A stretch of 9,264 bases of DNA from Colimorpha sp045598945 (GCA_045598945.1 JAZRVD010000094.1:1-9264); one strand, 5' to 3'. Positions 1 through 8,116 are shown, counted from the first letter of the stretch. Made by a program: numbers and translations. Notes: a model not told the origin generated them from the sequence alone.

Positions 1-989
1 GTGTTGGCGTGGAGGTCGTACAGCCTCGTCCCTTTTATAGCACTATCTATGCCACTGCCCAGGTGCTGCCGGCCAACGATGCCACCTGGCAGGTGGTGGC
101 AAAAATCGATGGTGTTGCTCGTTTTAGCGACAATAGCATACTTGTTGGCTGTCGTGTGGCTAAGGGGCAGTGCTTGATGAGTATCGACAACAGTATGATG
201 CCCGACGACAACATCCAAGTTAGAAAACAGGAGGCTTTGGCCGCCTATGATGCCGCCAAGGCTGACTATGAGCGTAAACAGGAGCTGCTCAGGTCGCATC
301 TTGTTACCAAGAGCGACGCTGAACAGGCCAGGCAGAAATATCTTAGTGCCAAGGCACGTTACGACAATCTAACTGCCAATACCACCTCCAATGGCACGTC
401 GGTCCTCTCGCCGGCGTCGGGCTATATCAAGGCGCTGAATGTCGCCAATGGAGTGTTTGTGTCGGCAGGGCAGACTTTGGCAACGATCACCAAGGGCAGC
501 AATTATGTGATGCAAGCGCAGGTGCCACAGCAGCACTATCGTGAGTTGAGGCATATTGTAGGTGCTTCGTTTGAAGATCCTGTTACGCATGTCTGGCACG
601 ACATCGACGACTATCAGGGCAAGCTGCTCTCTTATAGCCAGAGTGCGGCTTCGCACAGTCTGCCGGTAACGTTTAGTGTCAGCAACAGTGCCGACCTCCT
701 CGATGGCGGCTTTGTAAAGATGTATATCAGGGTAGGGGCGGGAAAAGACTGTATCAGTGTGCCAAATGCAGGTATAATAGAGGAGATGGGCGCGTTTTTT
801 GTTTTCGTTCAGCTCGATGAGGACTGCTACGAGAAACGCACTGTCTCTTTAGGCTCGTCCGATGGACTGCGTACAGAGGTCGTAGACGGTTTGCACGATG
901 GCGAGCGGGTGGTGTCGTCCAATGCTGTCATGCTAAAACTCTCGCAGAGCGCCGGTGCCATGGACCCCCATGCTGGTCATGTTCATTAA
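1..989 (+). CDS. Efflux RND periplasmic adaptor subunit (CusB/CzcB-like, HlyD family), 5'-truncated
   Basis: This is the periplasmic adaptor (membrane fusion protein) that joins an RND pump to an outer-membrane channel. The reading frame is open to the left edge, so the signal peptide and N-terminus are missing; the GTG at 9 is an internal Val, not a supported start. Counting that codon as residue 1, the domain order is typical: first lipoyl half-motif (about 29-60, VAKIDGVARF then VGCRVAKGQCL), an alpha-helical coiled-coil hairpin (about 67-125, rich in Ala, Lys, Glu and Gln), second lipoyl half (about 131-160, SPASGYIKALNVANGVFVSAG), a beta-barrel region, and a C-terminal membrane-proximal domain (SVPNAGIIEEMGAFFVFVQ). 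The last seven residues, PHAGHVH, are His-rich and could touch metal (inference). It ends 17 bases before the channel gene and is clearly part of that operon. The family is secure; the metal is not. Confidence 0.92.
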   Translation, partial: VGVEVVQPRPFYSTIYATAQVLPANDATWQVVAKIDGVARFSDNSILVGCRVAKGQCLMSIDNSMMPDDNIQVRKQEALAAYDAAKADYERKQELLRSHLVTKSDAEQARQKYLSAKARYDNLTANTTSNGTSVLSPASGYIKALNVANGVFVSAGQTLATITKGSNYVMQAQVPQQHYRELRHIVGASFEDPVTHVWHDIDDYQGKLLSYSQSAASHSLPVTFSVSNSADLLDGGFVKMYIRVGAGKDCISVPNAGIIEEMGAFFVFVQLDEDCYEKRTVSLGSSDGLRTEVVDGLHDGERVVSSNAVMLKLSQSAGAMDPHAGHVH

Positions 990-1006
990 TCTTAAATCGA
1001 TGTGGT

Positions 1007-2185
1007 ATGATAAAAAAAATATATTTGGCACTCTCTGCGATGATGGCTTGCTATGTCGTTGCAGCCCAAGAGCCTTATCTCGACTTTGCCACTCAGATAT
1101 TGCACAATAATGTTGATATGCGGGTGCTGCTCAAACGCTGTATGGCAGACAGTGCCGCTGCCGTGGGCGGCTCTCTTTTCGACAACCCCGAAGTCGAGTT
1201 TGCCTACTACGATGGCAGCCCGTCGTCGGTAGGCATACGCTGGGACCTCAGCGTAACGCAACATCTCAGAATGCCTACCTACTATGTGGCGCATAATCGT
1301 CAGCGCAGTCTTAAACAGGACGAGGCGCGTATCGACTTCTCTCTTAGTCGACGTGCTTTGCAGACGCGTATAGAGATGCTCTGCTCCGACATGGTATTGC
1401 TCAATGCGTTATATAGCCACTATGGCCAGTGCGAGGCTAAGGCGCAAGCCTTGGGCGATGCCTATAGGCGCAGCCTTGACGAGGGAGAGTGCACTGTGAT
1501 AGAGTATAATAGCATCATGATGATGCTTACGCAGATACATGGCAAGCTGTCAGAGACCGAGATACAACGAAACGAAAAACTTTCGGAGCTCTCCATGCTG
1601 AATGGTGGCATGCAGGTGGCCTTTACCCAAGACACCTTTGCTATTGTCTCTCTGCCGTCAGATATCGAGCGTTATGCCGACAGCGTTGTCGCTCATGGCA
1701 CCTATGCTCTGCATCGTGGCAATATTATCGGCCAGTATGCCAATGCGGTAAGCGTTGCTCGTAGCGAGTGGCTGCCGAGCATTGGCGTGGGCTATGCCAG
1801 CGAGAACACTGTTGGCGAGACCTTCCGTGGCGGCGTCCTTTCGCTTACTCTCCCTCTCTGGAACAATGCACGTAGGGTGAGTGGCGCCAAGCTGGAACAG
1901 CAGGCTGCAACGGAGCAGCACGCCAACGACCAAGCCATCGAGCGGCAAAAGCTGTTGCAATGCTATCACAAGGCCGCGATGCTGCAAAAAACCATAGCCA
2001 CACTGCAAAAGAGTCTGTCGGCATACAATAGCGAAGCTCTGTTGCACACCGCCTTGAAGGCTGGCGAGATAACGGTGCAGCACTATTTGCAGCAGTGGGA
2101 GGCTTTTCATGATGCCAACCTCTCTTTGCTGACCCTTCAACATGAATTGGACCATACCGTCATACAGCTCTACAGTATGGAATAA
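1007..2185 (+). CDS. TolC-family outer-membrane efflux channel (CusC/CzcC-like)
   Basis: This 392-residue protein is the outer-membrane channel of the tripartite pump. Residues 1-20 form a signal peptide (KK, then a hydrophobic core ending VVAA before Gln21). Cys15 inside the core is preceded by MMA, a poor lipobox, so lipoprotein processing is possible but unlikely. The body is mostly long helices rich in Gln, Ala and Leu. Two features resemble outer-membrane efflux protein repeats: a region near 85-95 (SVTQHLRMPTYY) and a C-terminal one (GGVLSLTLPLWNNARRVSG), where a beta strand ending in PLWN leads into a helix. At 392 residues it is somewhat shorter than CusC or CzcC. Sequence alone would be a weak call, but the position between adaptor and pump makes it firm. 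The ATG at 1007 is chosen because the signal peptide begins there. No clear ribosome binding site is seen; the gap before it is A/T-rich. Confidence 0.9.
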   Translation: MIKKIYLALSAMMACYVVAAQEPYLDFATQILHNNVDMRVLLKRCMADSAAAVGGSLFDNPEVEFAYYDGSPSSVGIRWDLSVTQHLRMPTYYVAHNRQRSLKQDEARIDFSLSRRALQTRIEMLCSDMVLLNALYSHYGQCEAKAQALGDAYRRSLDEGECTVIEYNSIMMMLTQIHGKLSETEIQRNEKLSELSMLNGGMQVAFTQDTFAIVSLPSDIERYADSVVAHGTYALHRGNIIGQYANAVSVARSEWLPSIGVGYASENTVGETFRGGVLSLTLPLWNNARRVSGAKLEQQAATEQHANDQAIERQKLLQCYHKAAMLQKTIATLQKSLSAYNSEALLHTALKAGEITVQHYLQQWEAFHDANLSLLTLQHELDHTVIQLYSME

Positions 2186-2200
2186 CGAAAGGTTTTTTGT

Positions 2201-5200
2201 ATGTTAAAAAGAATAATATCATATAGTTTAGACCATCGCCTGACAATACTTGTGGCGGTGGTGGCGCTCGTTGTCGCCGGTATCTATGCTGCTCGAAAGA
2301 TTTCCGTCGATGTCTTCCCCGACCTCACAGCGCCTACTGTTGTGGTGATGACCGATGCTCACGGCATGGCGCCAGAAGAGATAGAGCAGCTTATAACCTT
2401 TCCTATAGAGACGGCTGTCAACGGAGCCTCCAATGTGCGGCGTGTGCGTTCCACCTCGTTGCAAGGCAGTTGCTTTGTGTTTGTCGAGTTCGACTGGGGT
2501 ATGGATGTCTTCAAGGCAAGGCAGATAGTCAGCGAAAAGCTTACCACTCTCAACGGCAAGTTGCCCGAGGGCATCACGCCTGTCATGGCGCCGCAGAGCA
2601 GCGTGATGGGCGAGATACTGTTTGTCGGCTTGCAGGTCGACACCACTATGCAGGTAGCTTGTCATACCTCTATGCAGCAGCTGCACACCATTGGCGAATG
2701 GGTCGTCAAGCCTGCCATTCTCGGCACTGGCGGCGTGTCGCAGGTTACGGTGATGGGCGGCGACACCAAGCAATACCATGTTGTTGCCAATCCGCACAAG
2801 ATGCAATACTATGGTGTTGCTTTAGAGCAGGTCGAAAAGGCTGTCGTCGCTCTTGCTGGCAATGCCTCTGGCGGCATAGCTCGCGACTACGGCAACGAAT
2901 ACTCTATTCGCACTATGTCGCGCACTTGCAGCACGGCAGAGATGGGCTCCGCCGTCGTGGCTGTATGCAATGGCAGGCCAGTGAGGCTCGACGAGGTGGC
3001 AGATGTCGCCGAAGCCTCTGCTATAAGGATGGGCTATGCCTCTGCCAACAACACCCCGGCTGTCCTGCTCTCTGTCTCCAAGCAGCCCAATGTCAACACC
3101 CTCGATGTTACAAGAAGTATCGATGCCAACCTCGATGCCATTCAGGCTTCTCTGCCCGAGGACGTGATACTCAATAGCCATATCTTCCGTCAGGCTGACT
3201 TTATCGAGTCGTCGGTGGGCAATGTCGCTGAGGCATTGCTCGAAGGCGCTCTCTTTGTCCTGATAGTGCTTATGCTGTTCTTGGGCAGCCTTCGCACCAC
3301 GTTGATATCCATTGTCTCTATACCTGTCTCTTTGCTTGGCACTGTGCTGTGCCTCTATTTGCTTGGCATGGAGGTCAATACCATGACTCTCGGTGGCTTG
3401 TGCATCGCCATCGGCTCGCTGGTGGATGATGCTATTATCGATGTTGAAAATGTCTATAAGGCACTTCGTCGCAACTTTGCTTTGCCCAAGCCAAGCCAGT
3501 TGAGTGTCAGAGACGTTGTCTTCGCTGGCTCTACCGAGATACGCTCTTCCATCATCCATGCCACGCTTATCATTATCATCACCTTCATACCTCTCTTTTT
3601 CCTCAGTGGCTTGGAGGGCAGGATGCTCAAGCCTTTGGGCGTAGCCTATATCATCGCTATCTTTATGTCGCTGCTTACAGCGCTCACTCTCACACCGTTG
3701 CTGTGCAGGCTCATGCTGGGTGGCGATGCCTATCTTGTCAAAAAGCAAAAAGAACGGTGGCTTACGTCGTGGCTTACCGATGCCTACAAGGCTATGCTTG
3801 TTTGGTCGCTCAACCACAAAAGGCCTGTCTTGATTGCCTCAATAGTTCTGTTGCTGGTCTCTGTCGTCTCGCTGCTGACGTTGGGACGTGGCTTCTTGCC
3901 CGATTTCAACGAGGGCTCGCTGACTATTGCCGTTGTTGCCAAGCCGGGCATCTCGCTCGACGAAAGCAATCGTCTGGGACAGTTTGTGGAGCAGACCCTG
4001 CTCGATATTCCAGAGGTGCAGTCTACCTCTCGCCGCACTGGTCGTGGCGACCTCGACGAGCATTCCCAGAGCACCTATGGTGCCGAGGTCGATGTCAATT
4101 TTTCCCTCAGCAATCGCAGCAAGGCGGAGTTTGTCAACGATGTTCGTCGCCAGCTCTCTGCCATTCCGGGCATAGCCATCTCGGTAGGCCAGCCTCTCAG
4201 CCACCGTATCGACCACATGGTCTCTGGCTCTCAGTCCGACATTGCCGTCAAGGTCTTTGGCAGCAATTTGTCGGAGCTGTATATGCTGGGCAACAAGATA
4301 AAGCAGGTGGCATTGGGTGTCGACGGCATTGTAGATGTCAATGTCGAGCAGCAGACCGAGACTCCACAGCTGCAGATAACGCCTGTTAGAGAGAAACTTG
4401 TCGCCTATGGCATCGACATGCAGAGCTTCAACAGCGCTGTCGAGGTGGCTATAAATGGCAAGAAGGTTGGCGAGGTGTTCGAAAATCAACAGTCTTTCGA
4501 CCTTCTGCTTATGCTCGACAAGGCCGACAACAGCCGCCCTCCTACCATAGCGGAGATTGGCGACATGCTTATCGACAGCCCTGTGGCTGGCAAGCTGCCT
4601 TTGCGTGAGGTGGCCGATATTGTGTCGGCAGGTGGTCCTAACAGCATCTCTCGCGAGAATGTGCAGCGTCGCATCATTGTGTCGGCAAATGTCAGCGGCA
4701 GAGATGCCGCAAGCGCTGTGCGCGAGTTGCGTCAGGCTATCGCAGAGCATGTCCCTATGCCCGAAGGCTATCGTGTGGCGTTCTCCGGCCAGTTCGAGAA
4801 TGCCTCTGCCGCCGCTCGCACCCTGCTGCTGGTCTTTCTCGCTGCCTTGGTTATGATATATCTGTTGTTGTATGCCGAGTTCCGTTCTCATGCCTTGTCG
4901 TTTATAGTGCTGCTCAATTTGCCTCTTGCCCTCATTGGCGGTGTCCTCGCCGTGCGTCTGGGCAGTGGCTTGCTCTCCATATCTGCCATCATTGGTTTTA
5001 TCACCCTCTTTGGCATCGCCACGCGCAACGGCATCCTGCTCGTGGCAAAGTACCGGCAGTTAGAGCTCTCTTCTTCCAACACGCGCGAGATGGTCTTGAC
5101 AGGCTCTGCCGAGCGCCTTATGCCTATTGTCATGACAGCACTCACCACGGCTCTGTCGCTCATACCCATGGCACTGGCTTACGACCATGCCGGCAACGAG

Positions 5201-5332
5201 ATTCAGGCACCTATGGCGCTGGTGGTCTTGGGCGGCCTGGTCTCGTCAACGCTCCTCAATATTGTCGTCATACCTATTGTCTATGAGATATATGCCTCTT
5301 ACAGCCGCTCCGCTGCCTCCAACCAATACTAA
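2201..5332 (+). CDS. Heavy-metal efflux RND transporter, inner-membrane pump (CusA/CzcA superfamily)
   Basis: This 1043-residue proton-driven pump has the usual length for heavy-metal RND proteins. TM1 is near residues 12-32. A periplasmic porter half follows, then TM2-TM6 (about 345-505), TM7 (about 541-562), the second porter half, and TM8-TM12 (about 875-1032). The TM4 motif reads AIGSLVDDAIIDVEN, with Asp409 and Glu416 matching the proton-relay Asp and Glu of CusA and CzcA. The first Asp of the CzcA-type DFGxxxDGA motif is Ala here. FLPDFNEG (565-572) keeps the Glu equivalent to CusA Glu567. RIDHMVSG (669-676) places His672 where CusA has Met672, and the other two CusA triad Met positions appear to be non-Met. 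The substrate is therefore undecided between monovalent and divalent metals. An AAAGG at 2188-2192, eight bases before the ATG, is a possible ribosome binding site. It follows the channel gene by 15 bases. Confidence 0.95.
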   Translation: MLKRIISYSLDHRLTILVAVVALVVAGIYAARKISVDVFPDLTAPTVVVMTDAHGMAPEEIEQLITFPIETAVNGASNVRRVRSTSLQGSCFVFVEFDWGMDVFKARQIVSEKLTTLNGKLPEGITPVMAPQSSVMGEILFVGLQVDTTMQVACHTSMQQLHTIGEWVVKPAILGTGGVSQVTVMGGDTKQYHVVANPHKMQYYGVALEQVEKAVVALAGNASGGIARDYGNEYSIRTMSRTCSTAEMGSAVVAVCNGRPVRLDEVADVAEASAIRMGYASANNTPAVLLSVSKQPNVNTLDVTRSIDANLDAIQASLPEDVILNSHIFRQADFIESSVGNVAEALLEGALFVLIVLMLFLGSLRTTLISIVSIPVSLLGTVLCLYLLGMEVNTMTLGGLCIAIGSLVDDAIIDVENVYKALRRNFALPKPSQLSVRDVVFAGSTEIRSSIIHATLIIIITFIPLFFLSGLEGRMLKPLGVAYIIAIFMSLLTALTLTPLLCRLMLGGDAYLVKKQKERWLTSWLTDAYKAMLVWSLNHKRPVLIASIVLLLVSVVSLLTLGRGFLPDFNEGSLTIAVVAKPGISLDESNRLGQFVEQTLLDIPEVQSTSRRTGRGDLDEHSQSTYGAEVDVNFSLSNRSKAEFVNDVRRQLSAIPGIAISVGQPLSHRIDHMVSGSQSDIAVKVFGSNLSELYMLGNKIKQVALGVDGIVDVNVEQQTETPQLQITPVREKLVAYGIDMQSFNSAVEVAINGKKVGEVFENQQSFDLLLMLDKADNSRPPTIAEIGDMLIDSPVAGKLPLREVADIVSAGGPNSISRENVQRRIIVSANVSGRDAASAVRELRQAIAEHVPMPEGYRVAFSGQFENASAAARTLLLVFLAALVMIYLLLYAEFRSHALSFIVLLNLPLALIGGVLAVRLGSGLLSISAIIGFITLFGIATRNGILLVAKYRQLELSSSNTREMVLTGSAERLMPIVMTALTTALSLIPMALAYDHAGNEIQAPMALVVLGGLVSSTLLNIVVIPIVYEIYASYSRSAASNQY

Positions 5333-5379
5333 AGCCTTCGCCACATCGTTAATAAATAATAAAATATTAATCATCTACT
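5333..5379 (+). promoter_or_regulatory. A/T-rich gap before the Nudix gene
   Basis: This 47-base gap separates the pump stop codon from the Nudix start. Its second half is very A/T-rich, with a run of TAAT-like repeats and a small inverted repeat (TTAATA at 5349-5354, TATTAA at 5365-5370, loop of 10). No TAnnTTTG box and no Shine-Dalgarno sequence are seen. A/T-rich leaders just before the start are usual in Bacteroidota and may aid initiation. The gap neither proves nor excludes a separate promoter; read-through from the efflux operon is the simpler reading. Confidence 0.3.
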
Positions 5380-5880
5380 ATGAAACAGACCACACTGTGC
5401 TATCTCGACAATGGCAGCGACTATCTTATGCTGCATAGGGTGAAAAAACAAAACGACGCCTCGCACGACAAGTGGATTGGCGTGGGCGGCAAATGCGAGC
5501 CTGGCGAGAGCCCCGACGAGTGCATGCTGCGCGAGGTGATGGAGGAGACCGGCTTGCATATCCTTTCATGGCGCTATAGGGGCATTGTTACCTTTGTGTC
5601 CGATGTCTGGCCTATGGAGTATATGCACCTCTTTGTCGCCACCGAATGGTCGGGCAGCCAGATAGAATGTAACGAGGGCGACTTGCAGTGGGTGCAAAAA
5701 AACAGGCTTCTCGACCTCAATCTCTGGCAGGGCGACAAGATTTTCCTCTCACTCTTGCAGCAGGACATCCCTTTCTTCTCGCTCAAGCTGGTATACCATG
5801 GCAACGACCTCTGCAGCGCCAAGCTCAACGGCGAGCCACTGCCACTCTCAACCCCAGATTGTATATTTGCAAAGAATTAA
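5380..5880 (+). CDS. Nudix hydrolase, MutT/NUDT1 type (possible 8-oxo-dGTP diphosphatase)
   Basis: This 166-residue cytoplasmic protein is predicted to cleave a nucleoside diphosphate linked to another group, releasing a nucleoside monophosphate or similar product. The Nudix box is complete and matches GX5EX7REUXEEXGU exactly: Gly37, Glu43, Arg51-Glu52, Glu55-Glu56, Gly58-Leu59. Glu52, Glu55 and Glu56 would bind the catalytic Mg2+. The stretch before the box (LMLHRVKK, then HDKWIGVGGK) resembles MutT/NUDT1-type 8-oxo-dGTP diphosphatases, which sanitise the nucleotide pool, but Nudix substrates cannot be read reliably from sequence. The start is set by the ATG at 5380, directly followed by the first beta strand (TTLCYLDNG). 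It follows the metal pump by 47 bases, so joint transcription is possible. Its last codons overlap the promoter region of the next gene. Confidence 0.9.
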   Translation: MKQTTLCYLDNGSDYLMLHRVKKQNDASHDKWIGVGGKCEPGESPDECMLREVMEETGLHILSWRYRGIVTFVSDVWPMEYMHLFVATEWSGSQIECNEGDLQWVQKNRLLDLNLWQGDKIFLSLLQQDIPFFSLKLVYHGNDLCSAKLNGEPLPLSTPDCIFAKN

Positions 5881-5889
5881 GTACTTTTG
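5859..5889 (+). promoter_or_regulatory. Bacteroidota-type promoter of the PEGA/FGE gene
   Basis: TACTTTTG at 5882-5889 matches the Bacteroides -7 consensus TAnnTTTG at every fixed base. A TTG at 5859-5861 lies 20 bases upstream and can serve as the -33 element. Transcription would start about 7 bases downstream, giving a leader of roughly 15-20 bases before the ATG at 5914. A second perfect -7 match, TATATTTG at 5862-5869, lies inside the end of the Nudix gene exactly 20 bases further up; I see no -33 partner for it. The -7 box overlaps the TTG at 5887, which argues against that codon as a translation start. Confidence 0.65.
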
Positions 5890-5913
5890 CAGTCGGATTC
5901 AATAGTTTTTGTT

Positions 5914-8079
5914 ATGAAAAAATACCTCTTCTTGATAATGTTGCTGGCCTCGTCGCTCTTCGCTGTGGCGCAGACGCTCAGTGTGGCCTCTTTCGAGCCG
6001 GCACCTACCGACGCTACGGCTGTCAATCATGGCACCAAGAAGAGCGACATCAACGGCAGGACATGCGCTCTCATCAAGGTGCAGAGCACCCTGCGGGGGT
6101 TGAACTTCGAGACAGGCACACTCGGCCTTTGCGATGCCGACGGCGCCGCCGTTATGGAAAAGATTGGCGAGACGTGGGTCTATGTGCCTGCCGGCACAGT
6201 CAAGCTCACCATTCTCCACAAGGACTTCCTCCCTCTGCGCAACTATCAGTGGGGCTACTCTCTCGAAGGCGGTAAGACCTATATCCTCACCCTCGTCAGC
6301 GGTACCGTGCGCACCATCGTGGAGCAGGAGGTCTGCCAGCAGTATGTGGTATTCAATGTTACGCCGCCCGACGCTCTGGTAACCTTCGACGGCAATATCC
6401 TCGATGTCAACAAGGGCGTGGCTAAGAAGCTGGTGGCGTGTGGCACCTACGACTATCGTGTCGAGGCCAAGAAGTATCACACCGATGCCGGCAAGGTCTC
6501 TGTCTCCGACCCTGCAGCCAAGAAGGTGGTCAATGTTACGCTTCGCCCTGCCTTTGGCAGCATCAAGGTCTCCGGCGGCAACGCCGACGGCGGCACGGTG
6601 TACCTCGACAACGAGCGTATGGGCGTCGCCCCTATGGTGTGCCGCGAGGTGGCGAGTGGCACTCACACTCTCAAGATTGCAAAAAACATGTACAATAGCT
6701 TTGTCCAGACTGTAGAGGTCGTCGATGGCAAGGAGGCTCTTGTCTCGCCTCAGATGCAGGCCAACTTTGCTCGTATCACCTTCAAGGTCGACAACGATGC
6801 CGAGATATGGGTCAACGAGGTGAAGCGTGGCACGGGCAGCCTTACCGATGACTTTGAGGAGGGCGAGTTGCAGATCAGGACTCGTCTGCCGCACCATCGC
6901 GACGGCGTGAAGACCTACCGTGTGGTCGCCAACGCACCCGTGGCTACCGTCTCGCTGCCAGCCCCTACGCCTATATATGGTATGCTCGACATCACCAGCA
7001 CGCCCGACGGCGCCACCGTTATGCTCGACGGCGTAAACGTGGGCGAGACGCCGCTATATATCTCCAAGGTTTTAGAGGGCAGCCACAAGGTCTCCCTCTC
7101 CAAGCAGGGCTGTCTCCCCAAGGACGGGCGTGTTACAGTGTCGGAAGGCAAGCTCACCGAATACTCTGCCGTGTTGCCCAACGGCTATGATATGCAGTTC
7201 TCCGCCAATGTAGAAGGCGCCATGCTGAGCGTCGACGGCGGCGAGTATGTCCCTTTGCCGGCAACGCTCTCGCTCCTGCCGGGCAGCCATGCCGTCTCTG
7301 TCAAGAAGGAGGGCTACGACGACTTCTCCCAAACCATAGAAGTCATAGCCTCATGTGGGTATAAGTTCCGACTGCAAGAGACTCGCAAGGATCTTATTAC
7401 CGTCAAAGTCAAAGGTCAGGCTATCGAGATGGTGTGGGTGGAAGGCGGCTCATTCAATATGGGTAGCAACGATGGCTCAATTATCGAGAAGCCCGTGCAT
7501 AGTGTAACCCTTGACGGCTACTATATAGGCAAGTACGAGGTTACGCAGGCACTATGGCAGGCGGTCATGGGCAGCAATCCGTCATATTTCAAAGGAGATA
7601 ACAGACCGGTAGAGGAGGTAAGCTGGAACGACTGTCAGCAGTTCGTCTCCAAGCTCAACCAGCTTACTGGCAAGAAGTTCTCGCTGCCCACCGAGGCGCA
7701 GTGGGAGTACGCCGCCCGTGGCGGCAGCAAGAGCAAGGGCTACACCTATAGCGGCAGCAACAACATAGGCAATGTGGCGTGGTATGATGGTAACAGCAAT
7801 GGTAATACTCACCCCGTAGGGCAGAAAGCCCTCAACGAGCTGGGCATCTACGACATGAGCGGCAACGTGTGGGAGTGGTGCTTGGACTGGTATGACGGAG
7901 ACTACTATTCTAACTCTCCTTCTCGCAACCCTGTCAACAACAGCGCTGCCTCTTCTCGTGTGCTTCGTGGCGGTGGCTGGGGCAGCCTTGCCGAGGGCTG
8001 CCGTGTGGCGAGTCGTATCAACGGTACCCCTACTGATCGCGACTTCAACCTTGGCTTGCGTCTTGTCGTGCTCCCTTAG
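5914..8079 (+). CDS. Exported PEGA-repeat protein with C-terminal FGE-sulfatase (SUMF1-like) domain
   Basis: This 721-residue protein starts at the ATG at 5914, which opens directly into a signal peptide (KK, hydrophobic core, cut near AVAQ at 17-20). An in-frame TTG at 5887 lies in the promoter and is rejected. Residues 21-140 form an unassigned beta-rich domain. About five PEGA-like repeats follow (roughly 145-211, 215-280, 284-347, 356-420, 425-487); the clearest are GGTVYLDNERMGVAPM and GATVMLDGVNVGETPL, and the third is degenerate. Residues 494-719 are an FGE-sulfatase domain: MVWVEGGSFNMGS, YYIGKYEVTQALWQAVMG, RPVEEVSWNDC, LPTEAQWEYAARGG, MSGNVWEWC, RVLRGGGW and NLGLRLV. Of the two copper-binding Cys of true formylglycine-generating enzymes, the first aligns with Ser691 and the second with Cys696, so sulfatase activation is doubtful. 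A role in the periplasm or on the surface, in binding or cell-envelope work, is inference. It has its own promoter. Confidence 0.88.
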   Translation: MKKYLFLIMLLASSLFAVAQTLSVASFEPAPTDATAVNHGTKKSDINGRTCALIKVQSTLRGLNFETGTLGLCDADGAAVMEKIGETWVYVPAGTVKLTILHKDFLPLRNYQWGYSLEGGKTYILTLVSGTVRTIVEQEVCQQYVVFNVTPPDALVTFDGNILDVNKGVAKKLVACGTYDYRVEAKKYHTDAGKVSVSDPAAKKVVNVTLRPAFGSIKVSGGNADGGTVYLDNERMGVAPMVCREVASGTHTLKIAKNMYNSFVQTVEVVDGKEALVSPQMQANFARITFKVDNDAEIWVNEVKRGTGSLTDDFEEGELQIRTRLPHHRDGVKTYRVVANAPVATVSLPAPTPIYGMLDITSTPDGATVMLDGVNVGETPLYISKVLEGSHKVSLSKQGCLPKDGRVTVSEGKLTEYSAVLPNGYDMQFSANVEGAMLSVDGGEYVPLPATLSLLPGSHAVSVKKEGYDDFSQTIEVIASCGYKFRLQETRKDLITVKVKGQAIEMVWVEGGSFNMGSNDGSIIEKPVHSVTLDGYYIGKYEVTQALWQAVMGSNPSYFKGDNRPVEEVSWNDCQQFVSKLNQLTGKKFSLPTEAQWEYAARGGSKSKGYTYSGSNNIGNVAWYDGNSNGNTHPVGQKALNELGIYDMSGNVWEWCLDWYDGDYYSNSPSRNPVNNSAASSRVLRGGGWGSLAEGCRVASRINGTPTDRDFNLGLRLVVLP

Positions 8080-8116
8080 TTTACAACAAATATCAACAAG
8101 ATGTAAGCTAAGCAAG

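Noticed and set aside
2470..3177. 235-residue + strand open frame overlapping the pump in another frame
   Set aside because: It is rich in Cys, Arg, His and Gln with no motif, and lies in a region where the pump frame encodes conserved RND porter sequence. No frameshift is needed.
2822..4891. Long antisense open frames (2822-3817 and 3839-4891) opposite the RND pump
   Set aside because: They lie wholly inside a gene with clear family motifs, have no recognisable domains and unusual His/Arg/Gln-rich composition. They are shadows of the pump's codon use.
5349..5370. Small A/T inverted repeat before the Nudix gene as an operator or terminator
   Set aside because: Six A/T base pairs around a 10-base loop are expected by chance in a tract this A/T-rich.
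5887..5913. Upstream TTG start that would add nine residues to the PEGA/FGE protein
   Set aside because: The TTG is part of the -7 promoter box, and the added residues would precede a signal peptide that begins properly at the ATG at 5914.
5899..6897. 332-residue antisense open frame opposite the PEGA region
   Set aside because: It has no recognisable motif and a composition typical of reverse-complement reading, while the + strand has a signal peptide, PEGA-like repeats and a promoter.
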